Positions 33,327 through 42,491 of a stretch of DNA of 64,000 nucleotides are shown here, in pieces. The number at the start of each line of letters is the position of its first letter. Position 1 is the stretch's first letter. Origin of the DNA: Bacillota bacterium. GTDB taxonomy: Bacteria > Bacillota > Clostridia > Christensenellales > Aristaeellaceae. Where the stretch lies: positions 1 to 64,000 of the forward strand of contig JAEYPB010000046.1 in NCBI GenBank assembly GCA_023411175.1, given 5' to 3'. The translations under genes and the position numbers were made by a program. The notes below the pieces were generated by a model. The model saw only the letters and a program-made list of their open reading frames with translations, was not told the origin of the DNA and did not search any database.

Positions 33327-34094
33327 TTACTGCTCCGGGTTTTTCTCCCTTCGGAACCGCTGGGGGCTGACGCCGGTGGTCTGGCGAAAGACGCGGGTGA
33401 AGTAGTTCTGATCCGGATAGCCCACCCGCTGGGCGATTCTGCGGACCGGCTCGTCCGGCAGGAGCATCAGAAGGCGCTTTGCCTCGTTCATCCGCTGCAG
33501 GATTTGATACCGCTGCGGCGGCGTACCGAAGCGCTTGCTGAACAGGCGGGACACGTAGTTGGGGTGGTAGTTCGTGCGGGCGATCAGCTCCGCAAACTGA
33601 ATCTCCTCAAAAGCGTGATCCCGAATGTAGGCCCCCAGCTGTTCGATCACGCCGTCAACGCCGGCTTCCTCCGCCGTGGCCAGCTCGCTTTTCAGCTCAC
33701 CGCGCCGCTCCTCCAGCTTTTCCCGGATGCGGACGAGGGCCTGCCGAAGCTCTTCCTCGGAAACCGGCTTCAAAAGGTACTCGCATACGCCCAGCCGGAG
33801 GGCCGTGCGCGCGTACTCAAAGTCCCCGTACCCGCTGATCAGCGCGCATTCCAGCCGGGGCTGCTGCTCGCGCACCCGCCGGATCAATTCGATCCCGTCC
33901 ATGACCGGCATGCGGATATCGGTGACCACGAGGTCCGCCCCCGCATCCGCCAGAATGTCCAGCGCCTCCTGCCCGTTATCCGCGCAGCCGATCACCCGAA
34001 AGCCGCAGTCCAGCTGGTCGATCTTCCGGCACATCCGCTCGAGCAGGAGCGGCTCATCCTCGCACACCACGACCCGATAGAAGTGCTCATCCAT
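33327..34094 (-). CDS. YesN-type response regulator (receiver + AraC HTH)
   Basis: 255 residues. Receiver domain with phospho-acceptor Asp59 in VVTDIRMPVMDG, acidic CEDEP at 11-15, and KPVSEEEL. C-terminal AraC double HTH: FAELIARTNYHPNYVSRLFS, FGTPPQRYQILQRMNEAKRL, IAQRVGYPDQNYFTRVFR. ATG at 34094 overlaps the end of the kinase gene by 8 nt. Expected to activate the divergent SBP-permease-GH31 operon. Confidence 0.92.
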   Translation of the reverse strand: MDEHFYRVVVCEDEPLLLERMCRKIDQLDCGFRVIGCADNGQEALDILADAGADLVVTDIRMPVMDGIELIRRVREQQPRLECALISGYGDFEYARTALRLGVCEYLLKPVSEEELRQALVRIREKLEERRGELKSELATAEEAGVDGVIEQLGAYIRDHAFEEIQFAELIARTNYHPNYVSRLFSKRFGTPPQRYQILQRMNEAKRLLMLLPDEPVRRIAQRVGYPDQNYFTRVFRQTTGVSPQRFRREKNPEQ

Positions 34095-35847
34095 GACCGC
34101 TCTGCTCCGTTCTTTTCGCACGGGGGCTGCCGACGCTGACCGTCGAGCCACCGCCGTCCATGTTTTGTATATGGAAGAGGAAATCCCCGCCCTGATACAG
34201 GTTCAGCCGCATCGCGATGTTGACAAGCCCCATCCCGTCAATCTTGAGGGACGGCAGCACCCCCGTGCGGCGTACCCGCTCCACGCCCGCCGTCAGCCCT
34301 TCCAGCGTTGCGGCGTCGAAGCCCGGGCCGTCGTCGCGCACATCGGCCCGCCAGCCGTCCGCGCCGAGCCTCGAAAGCGAGAGCTTCACCCGCCAGGGCG
34401 CTCTGCCCGCGCAGCCGTACTTAACCGCGTTTTCAACGAGGGGCTGAATGGAAAGCTTGGGTACCTCGAGATCCCCCGGAAGCCCGCCGTCGTCCAGCTC
34501 AAAGCGCAGCTTTTCGCCGTAGCGCACGCGCATCAGCGCCATATAGTCCCGAACGTGCTTCAGTTCGTCCGACAGCGCGACCATCGGGCTCTCGTCCGAC
34601 GCCACGTACCGGAGCATGCGGCTCATGCCCTCGATCATCCGTTCGGCGCGCTTCAGGTCGCCGGTTTCCACCAGCGCCTGCAAATTTCCCAGTGCGTTGT
34701 GCAGAAAATGCGGGTTCATCTGGGACTGCAGCGCCATCATGCGCGATTCCATCTCCCGCTCCCGCGCCTGCAAAAGGTCGTTCACCGAGCGGGACAGGTC
34801 CTTTTTCAGGTGCTCAAAGGCGCCGTCCAGCGCGTGGAGCTCGTCGAGGTCGGTATCCGCGGGGCTGGCGCCCTCCCCCGGCTCCAGCGAAAACGCGCGC
34901 ATCCGCGCCGCCAGAACGCCGATTGGACGGGTGAACTGCCGGGACAGGATGTACGAAAACACCATCGTCACGCCCAGAAGCGCCAGCGTAATGCCGATGG
35001 TCAGGAACATCATCTGCACAAGGGGGCGCATCACCTCACCCCGATCGCGCACGGTGACGATCGTCCACCCCGTGAGATCCGACTTCCGCCATGCCGCCAG
35101 CACGGGCGCGCCGCCCTTCTCCGCCTCGGCGACGCCAGCCCTCTGCCCGCCCGACACCAGACGCTTGACGGACTCATCCAGCGCGCCGCCGAAGGGGTAC
35201 ATCACCCGGCCGTCCCCATCCAGGAGGTATGCGGAGTCTGAGGGCTCCGAAATCAGCGGCATCAGCGCGCTCCGGGCGTCGACAACCACCTCCACCACCC
35301 CCAGCGCCTGTCTGGAGGTCAGCTTGAACACGCGGCGAAGCGCGATCACATAGCTCCGCTTGCTAAGGGAGAGGTCCCGAAAGGGCGAGGAGATCACCTT
35401 GCTTCCGTCCGCCGAGCGCACCCCGTCCATCCAGGTGAGCGCCTCCCGGTCGAAGGGGTACTGGCCGTTGACCATGCCGGAGGCGAGCATCTGTCCGCGC
35501 TCCGGGTAAAGCCGGATCTGGATGACCGGGAACATGGTGCCGTTGATGGCCACCAGCTGCTCCGAGGCACGGTTCAGCTCCGTGTGGGTGAGGGCGCCGT
35601 TCCGGTTCAGCTTCTGCATCGCCTCGCGAATCAGCGTGGAATAGGTGATGTTGACTGAAACGGCATTGGCGGTGGCAATGGATTGATCGAAAGCGCCGAG
35701 ATCCGATCGGGCGGTCTCCTCCAGCGCGGCGTAGGCGGTGCGCTTGAGCGTGGGACTAACGGCAAAGTACAGGCAGAGGAAGACGGCCAGCGCAACGCAC
35801 ACCGTCAGAACCGAGAACCACAGAAAGAGCCGGTTGGCGATCCGCAC
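34087..35847 (-). CDS. YesM-type sensor histidine kinase
   Basis: 586 residues: TM helix at 8-30, a large extracellular sensor (about 32-275), a second TM (280-303), HAMP, coiled coil and LytS/YesM-type kinase core with phospho-His380 in MNPHFLHNALGNLQ, N-box QPLVENAVKYG, and DDGPGFD. GTG at 35847 chosen (GGAGGGG, 6-nt spacing); a TTG at 35853 abuts the ribosome site. Likely senses a glycan or a binding-protein complex and controls the adjacent operon. Confidence 0.92.
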   Translation of the reverse strand: MRIANRLFLWFSVLTVCVALAVFLCLYFAVSPTLKRTAYAALEETARSDLGAFDQSIATANAVSVNITYSTLIREAMQKLNRNGALTHTELNRASEQLVAINGTMFPVIQIRLYPERGQMLASGMVNGQYPFDREALTWMDGVRSADGSKVISSPFRDLSLSKRSYVIALRRVFKLTSRQALGVVEVVVDARSALMPLISEPSDSAYLLDGDGRVMYPFGGALDESVKRLVSGGQRAGVAEAEKGGAPVLAAWRKSDLTGWTIVTVRDRGEVMRPLVQMMFLTIGITLALLGVTMVFSYILSRQFTRPIGVLAARMRAFSLEPGEGASPADTDLDELHALDGAFEHLKKDLSRSVNDLLQAREREMESRMMALQSQMNPHFLHNALGNLQALVETGDLKRAERMIEGMSRMLRYVASDESPMVALSDELKHVRDYMALMRVRYGEKLRFELDDGGLPGDLEVPKLSIQPLVENAVKYGCAGRAPWRVKLSLSRLGADGWRADVRDDGPGFDAATLEGLTAGVERVRRTGVLPSLKIDGMGLVNIAMRLNLYQGGDFLFHIQNMDGGGSTVSVGSPRAKRTEQSGHG

Positions 35848-35938
35848 GGACAACCCCTCCTTTTGTCCTATTATAGTGCAGATGTTTGATTTGTGCTATT
35901 CGTTTTTTAATCAGGTGCATAGAATTTTTATAACAGTT

Positions 35939-35947
35939 TGCTATAAT
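35939..35947 (+). promoter_or_regulatory. Extended -10 promoter of the SBP-GH31 operon
   Basis: TGCTATAAT, an extended -10, 35 nt before the SBP ATG. The -35 (TAGAAT at 17 nt) is weak, as expected for a promoter needing a YesN-type activator. Confidence 0.6.
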
Positions 35948-35981
35948 TTTAGCGTATCAATCTATTATAGGAGGGCTGTTC

Positions 35982-37262
35982 ATGAAGAAGCTAGTCGCAC
36001 TCATCGTTTGCGCGCTCCTCGTGCTTACGCCGATGGCGGCGTTGGCGGAGAACATCACGCTCACCATGCAGGCATCCAGCGGTTGGACCGACGAGGCCGA
36101 CGAGTACCTGGCGGAGAAGTTCTTCGAAGAAACCGGTATCCGGATCGAGTTCCAGGTCGTCCCGGCGGATCAGCACCACGACCTGCTCAAAACCAAGCTC
36201 AACGCGGGCGAAGCCCCGGACATCTTCTGGATTCAGGCCAGCCCGCTGAACATCTACGGCGAACTGGACCCCGCCAAGAACTGCCTGGACATGACCGGCG
36301 CCGAGTGGGCCGGCAATCTGCCCGCCGCCCGCCTCGAGGCGGTCATCAACGACGGCAAGCTCTACGGCCAGGCCATCTGGAACAAGTCCATCTCTTTCCC
36401 GGTCATCTACAACAAGACGCTCTTCAAAGAACTGGGCCTCGAAGTGCCCGTGACGTTTGAAGCGTTCAAGGCTGTCTGCCAGAAGATCAAGGATTCCGGC
36501 GTCGTGCCGGTCTACGAGTACATCGCCGACGGCTGGCACCAGGGCCTCATCGTCTGCCATGTGGGCGGCCGCATTGAGCAGCTGATGCCGGACGCCATCG
36601 AGAAGCTCAACACCAACCAGATCAAGCTGAAGGAAACCCCGTTCCTGGACGCGCTGAACCAGGCCAAGGAGCTCGTGGACCTGGGCTACTACGGCGAGGA
36701 CTACATCTCCAACATCGGCAACGACACCAACGAGGTGCTGGTGAACCGCGAATACGCGATGGTCGTGGGCATGGGCAACATCGAGGCCATCAAGCGCGAC
36801 TATCCGGACGCCACCGACGAGTTCGGCATGTTCCTGATCCCGCTGCTCGACAACCACACCTCCCAGTCCGACCCCTACGGCCCGGCGAAGTTCGCCAGCG
36901 CCAACACCAAGTACCCGGACGCCGTCAAGTCCTACTTCGCCTTCCTGATGCGGCCGGAAAACCTCCAGTACAAGCTGGACAACGCCGCCGACGGCTGGAC
37001 GACGCTGGACGTGACCGAGACCGCGGGCGTCACCCAGAACTATTCCGAAGCCGAGAAGGAACTGATGTCCACCCTGACCGACGCGGATTACGGCGTGGTG
37101 TTCCAGAACCGCGTGAAGTACTTCAACGACCAGTGGATGGAGTACTGCAAGGATCTGACCAGCCTGTTCCTGGGCGAGATGACCGCCGAGCAGGTGTGCG
37201 ACTCCATCGACGAGCGCCGCGCCACGATGGCCAAGGCCCAGGGCGACACCGCCTGGCAATAA
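35982..37262 (+). CDS. Carbohydrate ABC transporter substrate-binding protein
   Basis: 426 residues. Signal peptide MKKLVALIVCALLVLTPMAA ending LAENIT; a Cys lies in the hydrophobic core but no lipobox is evident. Family-1 features: MQASSGWTDEADEYLAEKFF, NAGEAPDIFWIQASP, YGQAIWNKSISFPVIYNKTL, YAMVVGMGNI. TATAGGAGGGC precedes the ATG. Leads the GH31 operon divergent from YesMN. Probable ligand: an alpha-xylose- or alpha-glucose-capped oligosaccharide (from context). Confidence 0.92.
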   Translation: MKKLVALIVCALLVLTPMAALAENITLTMQASSGWTDEADEYLAEKFFEETGIRIEFQVVPADQHHDLLKTKLNAGEAPDIFWIQASPLNIYGELDPAKNCLDMTGAEWAGNLPAARLEAVINDGKLYGQAIWNKSISFPVIYNKTLFKELGLEVPVTFEAFKAVCQKIKDSGVVPVYEYIADGWHQGLIVCHVGGRIEQLMPDAIEKLNTNQIKLKETPFLDALNQAKELVDLGYYGEDYISNIGNDTNEVLVNREYAMVVGMGNIEAIKRDYPDATDEFGMFLIPLLDNHTSQSDPYGPAKFASANTKYPDAVKSYFAFLMRPENLQYKLDNAADGWTTLDVTETAGVTQNYSEAEKELMSTLTDADYGVVFQNRVKYFNDQWMEYCKDLTSLFLGEMTAEQVCDSIDERRATMAKAQGDTAWQ

Positions 37263-37293
37263 CATAACGCCATCCGTTTGACCCATCCTAAAA

Positions 37294-37321
37294 GGGGGAC
37301 GAGGGGCAGCCCTCGTCCCCC
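37294..37321. terminator. Hairpin between SBP and permease genes of the GH31 operon
   Basis: 12-bp arms GGGGGACGAGGG and complement with a GCAG loop, 31 nt after the SBP stop; followed by GCTTAA, no U-tract. Third example in the window of a strong palindrome between the receptor gene and the permeases. Confidence 0.65.
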
Positions 37322-37375
37322 GCTTAAGCTGAAAACTGACGTTTCAGCGCCCCGAAAGAATCATGGAGGCGGCCC

Positions 37376-38248
37376 ATGCAAAAAAGAGTCTATCCGCTGT
37401 ACTTCGTCCTTCCGGCGCTTCTTCTGTACACGGCGCTGTACATCTACCCCAGCCTCGTGGGCGTGGGCTATTCGTTCACGGACTGGAACCGCTACACGAG
37501 CGATGTGAACTTCGTCGGCCTTGAAAACTTTAAAAACATCTTCTTCTCCAACAAGCCTTACCTGCGCTACATCACCAACACGCTGATGTTCACCGCGTTT
37601 TCGAACGTGGTCAAGATCGTCCCGGCGCTGTTTCTGGCGCTGATGCTGGTTTCGGGCATGCGGGGCATGAACGTGTACCGCAGCGTCATGTTCTTTCCCT
37701 ACATCCTGTCCACCCTCGTGGTCTGCCTGATCTTTCAGGCGATGATGTCGCCCCGGAACGGCCTCATCAACGGAATGCTGCGCGCGGTCGGCCTCACCTC
37801 CTGGGCGCAGAAATGGCTGGCCGACCCCAAATGGGTGTGGCCTTCGATCTTCTTCGTGGACGCGTGGCGCGGCGTCGGGTACGTGATGACCATCTTCATC
37901 GCGGGCCTGCAGTCGATCCCGGGCTACTACTACGAGGCGGGTGAAATCGACGGCGCCACCTTCTTCCAGCGCCTCTACTACATCACGCTGCCGATGCTGA
38001 TGCCGGCGATCATGATCAACATCGTCTTCGGCCTGACCTACGGCCTCAAGGTCTTCGACGTGATCTACGCGCTGACCAACGGCGGCCCCGGCCGCATGAC
38101 CGAGGTGGTCGCCACCGCCATCTTCACCGAGATCGGCAGCGGAAACCTGGCGATGGCCTCGGCGCTGTCCACGCTGCAGTTCATCCTCCTGTGCGTCGTC
38201 GGCTACTTCGTGATCCGCGCGATGCTCTCAAAGGCGGTGGAAGCGTGA
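37376..38248 (+). CDS. Carbohydrate ABC transporter permease (MalF type)
   Basis: 290 residues, six helices, coupling motif YEAGEIDGATFFQRLYYITL. Preceded by GGAGGC. Its stop overlaps the GTG of the next permease. Confidence 0.93.
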   Translation: MQKRVYPLYFVLPALLLYTALYIYPSLVGVGYSFTDWNRYTSDVNFVGLENFKNIFFSNKPYLRYITNTLMFTAFSNVVKIVPALFLALMLVSGMRGMNVYRSVMFFPYILSTLVVCLIFQAMMSPRNGLINGMLRAVGLTSWAQKWLADPKWVWPSIFFVDAWRGVGYVMTIFIAGLQSIPGYYYEAGEIDGATFFQRLYYITLPMLMPAIMINIVFGLTYGLKVFDVIYALTNGGPGRMTEVVATAIFTEIGSGNLAMASALSTLQFILLCVVGYFVIRAMLSKAVEA

Positions 38249-39072
38249 GGCGCAGAAAACAGTTCTACGGCGCGCTGAAACAGCTCGTCGCGCTCCTTTT
38301 GTGCGCCATCGTGCTGGTGCCGTTTGCCATCATCGTGGTCAACGCGCTGAAGACCAGCGCCGAGGCCAAGCTGATGCGCCTCACCTGGCCCTCCTCCGGC
38401 ATTCAATGGGGCAATTTTGAAAAGGTCATCGACCGGGGCAATCTGGTCAGCGCTTTTTTCAACAGCGCCCTCTACGCGGTGTCCGGCACCGCGCTGGCGG
38501 TGTTCCTGGGCGCGGCGGCGGCCTTTGTGCTGTCCCGCAGAAAAACCCGGTTGACCGGCACGCTGTACTTTTATCTGGTGATGGGCATCGTGCTGCCGGT
38601 CAACATGGCGGCGCTGATGCAGGTGATGAAGACGCTGAACCTGATGAACAGCCAATTGGGCATCGTTCTTCTGTACGCGGCGATCAACCTGCCCACGGCA
38701 CTATTCATCGTCCACGGCTTTGTAGGCACGATCCCGAGGGAACTTGACGAGGCCGCGCTGATTGATGGCGCGAGCCCGCTCAGGCTCTTCTCCAGCATCA
38801 TCCTGCCGCTCCTGCCGCCGGTACTCGTGACGGTGGCGCTCCTGGTGTTCACGGGCATCTGGAACGACTTCCAGTACCCGCTGTACGTGCTGGGCACCAC
38901 CCGCTACTGGCCGATGACGCTGGCCATCTACAATTTCTTCGGCATGTACGAAAACGACTGGAACTACATCTTCGCAGACATCCTTCTGACCTGCGCGCCG
39001 GCCTTCCTGTTGTTCCTCGCCGGGCAGAAGCAGATCATCTCCGGCCTGACCAGCGGCGCGGTGAAAGGGTAA
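38245..39072 (+). CDS. Carbohydrate ABC transporter permease (MalG type)
   Basis: 275 residues, six helices, coupling motif DEAALIDGASPLRLFSSIIL. GTG at 38245 overlaps the upstream stop (GTGA), with GGTGG upstream; an upstream frame to 38191 lies inside the previous gene. No ATPase is encoded in the operon, so a shared ATPase must serve it. Confidence 0.93.
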   Translation: MRRRKQFYGALKQLVALLLCAIVLVPFAIIVVNALKTSAEAKLMRLTWPSSGIQWGNFEKVIDRGNLVSAFFNSALYAVSGTALAVFLGAAAAFVLSRRKTRLTGTLYFYLVMGIVLPVNMAALMQVMKTLNLMNSQLGIVLLYAAINLPTALFIVHGFVGTIPRELDEAALIDGASPLRLFSSIILPLLPPVLVTVALLVFTGIWNDFQYPLYVLGTTRYWPMTLAIYNFFGMYENDWNYIFADILLTCAPAFLLFLAGQKQIISGLTSGAVKG

Positions 39073-39076
39073 TGAA

Positions 39077-41380
39077 ATGTGGAAACTGACAGAATTAAAC
39101 GAAATCTTCGCTTCCTTTGAGTGTGAAGGCGGGAACCGCCTGCGCGCGGCCGCTTACCGGGACGGCTGCCTCCGGGTGACCGCTACGCGGGGCAAGGATT
39201 TTCTCCTCCGGGATGAGCCGATGATCGTGTCAAAACCATCCGGCAGCCTCAATGTGCAGGAAGATGAAGGCGACTTCACCATAGCCTCCGGCGCGCTTAC
39301 GGCGCGGCTGGACGCCGGGACCGGCGCGCTTTGCTACGCCGCAGGCGGAGAACCCCTCGTCCGGGAGCCGGACGCGGGCGGGCGGACGCTCCGGGAAATT
39401 GACATCGTCAAATACCGCTACGACCCGGGCGCCCCGCTGACCGAGACCGTCGGTGTGGACGGCGCGAGGGTTCGGGCGGAAGGCGTGCCCTACACGGACA
39501 GAAAGGGCTTTCAGACGCGGCTGAACCTGGTCTTCTCGGAGGGCGAGGTGCTCTACGGCCTCGGCCAGCACGAGGAGGGCGTTCTGAACCACCGGGGCGG
39601 CCACCAGTTCCTCTACCAGCACAACCTGAAAGTCTCCTGCCCGGTCCTCATGTCCTCAAAGGGCTGGGGCGTCCTGTACAATTCCTGCGCCGCGATGACC
39701 TTCCACGACGACGCCTTCGGCAGCTACCTGTCTGGCGACGCCGACGACGAGATGGACTTCTTCCTCTTCCACGGCCCGTCGCTGGATGAGATGATCCGCC
39801 ACCTCCGCGCCCTGACCGGCGACGCGCCGATTCCGCCCAAGTGGGCCTTCGGGTTCGTGCAAAGCAAGGAGCGCTACAAGGATCAGGACGAACTGGTCGC
39901 CACCGCCGCGGAATACAGAAGGCGCGGCATCCCGCTGGACGTGGTCGTGCAGGACTGGTACACCTGGCCGGAGGGGCTTTGGGGACAGAAGACGGCGGAC
40001 GAAACCCGCTATCCGGACATCCCCAAAGCGGCAAAGGCGCTTAACGACATGGACGTAAAGCTCATGTGGTCGATCTGGCCCAACATGTCCGGCGACGGCG
40101 AGAATCGGCGCGAATTCCGGGAGAAGGGGCTGCTCCTCGGCAACCGCTCCACCTACGATGCGTTTTCGCCGGAGGGCCGCGCGGTCTACTGGCGACAGGC
40201 GGACGAGGGGCTGTTTTCAAAGGGCATCGACGCCTGGTGGTGCGACTGCACCGAACCCTTCGAGGCGGACTGGTTCGGCGCGGAGCCGATGACACCGGAA
40301 GACCGCATGCTCTTTGACACCAATGAATTCAAGCGCTACATCGATCCGGCGATGGTAAACGCCTACTCCATCTACCACTCTCAGGGCATCTGGGAGGGAC
40401 AGCGGGCGAAGACCCTCGCAAAGCGCGTATTGAACCTCACCCGCTCCGGCTTTCCCGGCCAGCAGCGCTACGGCGCCTTCGTCTGGAACGGCGACACCTC
40501 CGCCAACTGGGAGACGCTGAAAAAGTCCATCCCCGACGGCCTCAACTTCTGCCTGTCCGGCCAGCCCTACTGGACCCAGGACGCCGGCGCGTTCTTCGTG
40601 AAGCGCTGGGCACAGTGGTTCGGCCGGGGCGAGTATGAGATGGGCTGCGAGGACCCCGCGTACCGGGAGCTGTTTCTCCGGTGGTTCCAGATGTGCGCGT
40701 TTCTGCCGATGCTGCGCGCCCACGGCACCGACACGCCCCGGGAGGTCTGGCGGTTCGGCGCGCCGGGCGAGGCGGTTTACGACGCGCTGGTCGCAGCCAT
40801 CGAGCTGCGCATGCGCCTCCTCCCCTACGTCTATTCGCTGGCGTTCTCGGTGCGCTTTCATCGGGACACGATGCTCAGGATGCTGGCCTTCGACTTCATG
40901 GCCGACCCGACCGCCCGGGAGATCAGCGATCAGTTCCTGCTGGGGCGCGCACTCATGGCCTGCCCGGTAACAGAGCCGGGCGCGAAAATACGCCGCCTGT
41001 ACCTGCCGAGCGGCGCGGACTGGTACGACTTCTTTACCGAAGAGAGGTATTCCGGCGGGCAGTGGATCGACGCCGAAGTCGGCCTCGACCGGATTCCGGT
41101 GTTCGTCCGCGCAGGATCGATCCTGCCCGTGGGGCCGGTCAGACAGCACGCGCTCGAAGAATCGGCCGAACCCGTCGAGCTTCGGGTCTACGCCGGCGCG
41201 GACGGCGAATTCGACCTCTACGATGACGCGGGCGACGGCTACGGCTACGAAAAGGGTGCGTACGGCGTCACACACCTTCAGTGGGACGACCGCGAAAGTC
41301 GGCTTCGCTGGGAATTCTCGGGCGACGCCCGGTACGAGATCAAAAACACCACCCTTCGCATCATAGGAGGAAGCGCATGA
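39077..41380 (+). CDS. Glycoside hydrolase family 31 (alpha-xylosidase / alpha-glucosidase)
   Basis: Retaining exo-acting enzyme of 767 residues, no signal peptide. N-terminal beta-sandwich, TIM barrel with nucleophile Asp390 in DAWWCDCTEPFE and acid/base Asp473 in VWNGDTSANWETL, then two beta domains (IPVFVRAGSILPVG). The WWxDxxEP arrangement and DVVVQDWYTWPE are as in YicI/XylS-type alpha-xylosidases, so alpha-xylosidase is preferred over alpha-glucosidase. Starts 4 nt after the permease stop and overlaps the next gene (ATGA). Confidence 0.9.
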   Translation: MWKLTELNEIFASFECEGGNRLRAAAYRDGCLRVTATRGKDFLLRDEPMIVSKPSGSLNVQEDEGDFTIASGALTARLDAGTGALCYAAGGEPLVREPDAGGRTLREIDIVKYRYDPGAPLTETVGVDGARVRAEGVPYTDRKGFQTRLNLVFSEGEVLYGLGQHEEGVLNHRGGHQFLYQHNLKVSCPVLMSSKGWGVLYNSCAAMTFHDDAFGSYLSGDADDEMDFFLFHGPSLDEMIRHLRALTGDAPIPPKWAFGFVQSKERYKDQDELVATAAEYRRRGIPLDVVVQDWYTWPEGLWGQKTADETRYPDIPKAAKALNDMDVKLMWSIWPNMSGDGENRREFREKGLLLGNRSTYDAFSPEGRAVYWRQADEGLFSKGIDAWWCDCTEPFEADWFGAEPMTPEDRMLFDTNEFKRYIDPAMVNAYSIYHSQGIWEGQRAKTLAKRVLNLTRSGFPGQQRYGAFVWNGDTSANWETLKKSIPDGLNFCLSGQPYWTQDAGAFFVKRWAQWFGRGEYEMGCEDPAYRELFLRWFQMCAFLPMLRAHGTDTPREVWRFGAPGEAVYDALVAAIELRMRLLPYVYSLAFSVRFHRDTMLRMLAFDFMADPTAREISDQFLLGRALMACPVTEPGAKIRRLYLPSGADWYDFFTEERYSGGQWIDAEVGLDRIPVFVRAGSILPVGPVRQHALEESAEPVELRVYAGADGEFDLYDDAGDGYGYEKGAYGVTHLQWDDRESRLRWEFSGDARYEIKNTTLRIIGGSA

Positions 41381-42441
41381 AGAGTCCAAACGAACGCTTC
41401 GAGGCCTGGTGGCGCGGCGAAAACGAGGGACTGCCGCTGATGTATGTGGTGGCGGCGGAAGAAAACGCGCCCCGGGTGCCGAGGCCCGATACCCCGGAGG
41501 CCTTCTGGACCGACGCGGATTACCTGATCGCCCGCACCCGCGCCGAAATCGCCGGGCGCAGGTATCTGGCTGACGCGTATCCTTCCGTTGCGGCGGATCT
41601 CGGGCCGGGTTCGCTGGCGCTGTACCTGGGTTCGGAGCCCCGCTTCGCCTGGGACACCGTGTGGTACGACAAGTGCATCCACGACCTGGAAAACCACCCG
41701 CCCCTCGCCTTCGACCCGGAGAACCGCTGGTGGAAGCGCCATTTCCAGCTGGTCAAAACGATTCGGGATGCGCTTCGCGGCGAGTGCCTCGTGGACATGC
41801 CGGACATCATCGAAAACATCGACATCTACTCCGCCATGCGCGGCACCGAGGACGCCCTCTACGACCTGATGGATGACCCGGAACTCGTGGAGGCGCGCAT
41901 CGCCCAGATCGACGACGCCTACTTCCACTACTACGACGCGTTCCGGGAACTGATCGCCGAGGAGGATGGCTCCCAGGGCTACACCTGCTTCCACATCCGG
42001 GGCGAGGGCCGCGTGGCGAAGATCCAGTGTGACTTTTCCGCCATGCTTTCCCCCGGCCAGTTCCGGCAGTTCGTCTTGCCGTCGCTGGAGAAGCAGACGC
42101 GGCGGCTGGATCACGCCCTGTACCATCTGGACGGCAAGGACGCCATCCGCCACGTTCCGGCGATCATGGAGCTCGAAAAGCTCGACGCGCTTCAGTGGAC
42201 CTGCGGCGCAGGGCAGCCCGACGGCGCGTGCCCTCGCTGGGACGCGATCTACGACCAGGTCACCGCCGCGGGCAAGAGCCTGTGGATTCAGCTCTACGAC
42301 GGCGGCGCGACGGACTGGATCGCCGGCGCGGAGCGATTGATGGCGCGCTACGGCAAACAGAAGCTCTATTTCATCTTCCCGGACATGCCCGTGCGCGACG
42401 CGGAATTACTTATGAACCACGCGGAAAAGCACTGGAAATGA
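41377..42441 (+). CDS. URO-D-fold protein in a glycoside operon
   Basis: 354 residues with a uroporphyrinogen-decarboxylase-like barrel: C-terminal LYHLDGKDAIRHVPAIMELE and LDALQWTCGAGQP resemble URO-D/MtaA-group proteins found in sugar operons. Not a heme gene by context. ATG at 41377 overlaps the GH31 stop, with GGAGGAAGCGC. MtaA-like members move methyl groups to or from corrinoid or thiol cofactors; removal of a methyl group from a methylated sugar is one speculative role. Function unknown. Confidence 0.75.
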   Translation: MKSPNERFEAWWRGENEGLPLMYVVAAEENAPRVPRPDTPEAFWTDADYLIARTRAEIAGRRYLADAYPSVAADLGPGSLALYLGSEPRFAWDTVWYDKCIHDLENHPPLAFDPENRWWKRHFQLVKTIRDALRGECLVDMPDIIENIDIYSAMRGTEDALYDLMDDPELVEARIAQIDDAYFHYYDAFRELIAEEDGSQGYTCFHIRGEGRVAKIQCDFSAMLSPGQFRQFVLPSLEKQTRRLDHALYHLDGKDAIRHVPAIMELEKLDALQWTCGAGQPDGACPRWDAIYDQVTAAGKSLWIQLYDGGATDWIAGAERLMARYGKQKLYFIFPDMPVRDAELLMNHAEKHWK

Positions 42442-42445
42442 TCGC

Positions 42446-42477
42446 ACAGGCCCCGCCGCATTCGCGGCGGGGCCTGT
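42446..42477. terminator. Bidirectional terminator
   Basis: 14-bp perfect stem ACAGGCCCCGCCGC with an ATTC loop, 5 nt after the URO-D-like stop and 14 nt before the convergent acetyltransferase stop. Ends both transcripts, though U-tracts are weak. Confidence 0.8.
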
Positions 42478-42491
42478 CATATTAAAAAGGT

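Noticed and set aside
35991..37286. 431-codon minus-strand frame under the sugar-binding protein gene
   Set aside because: Antisense shadow of a gene with a clear signal peptide and domain.
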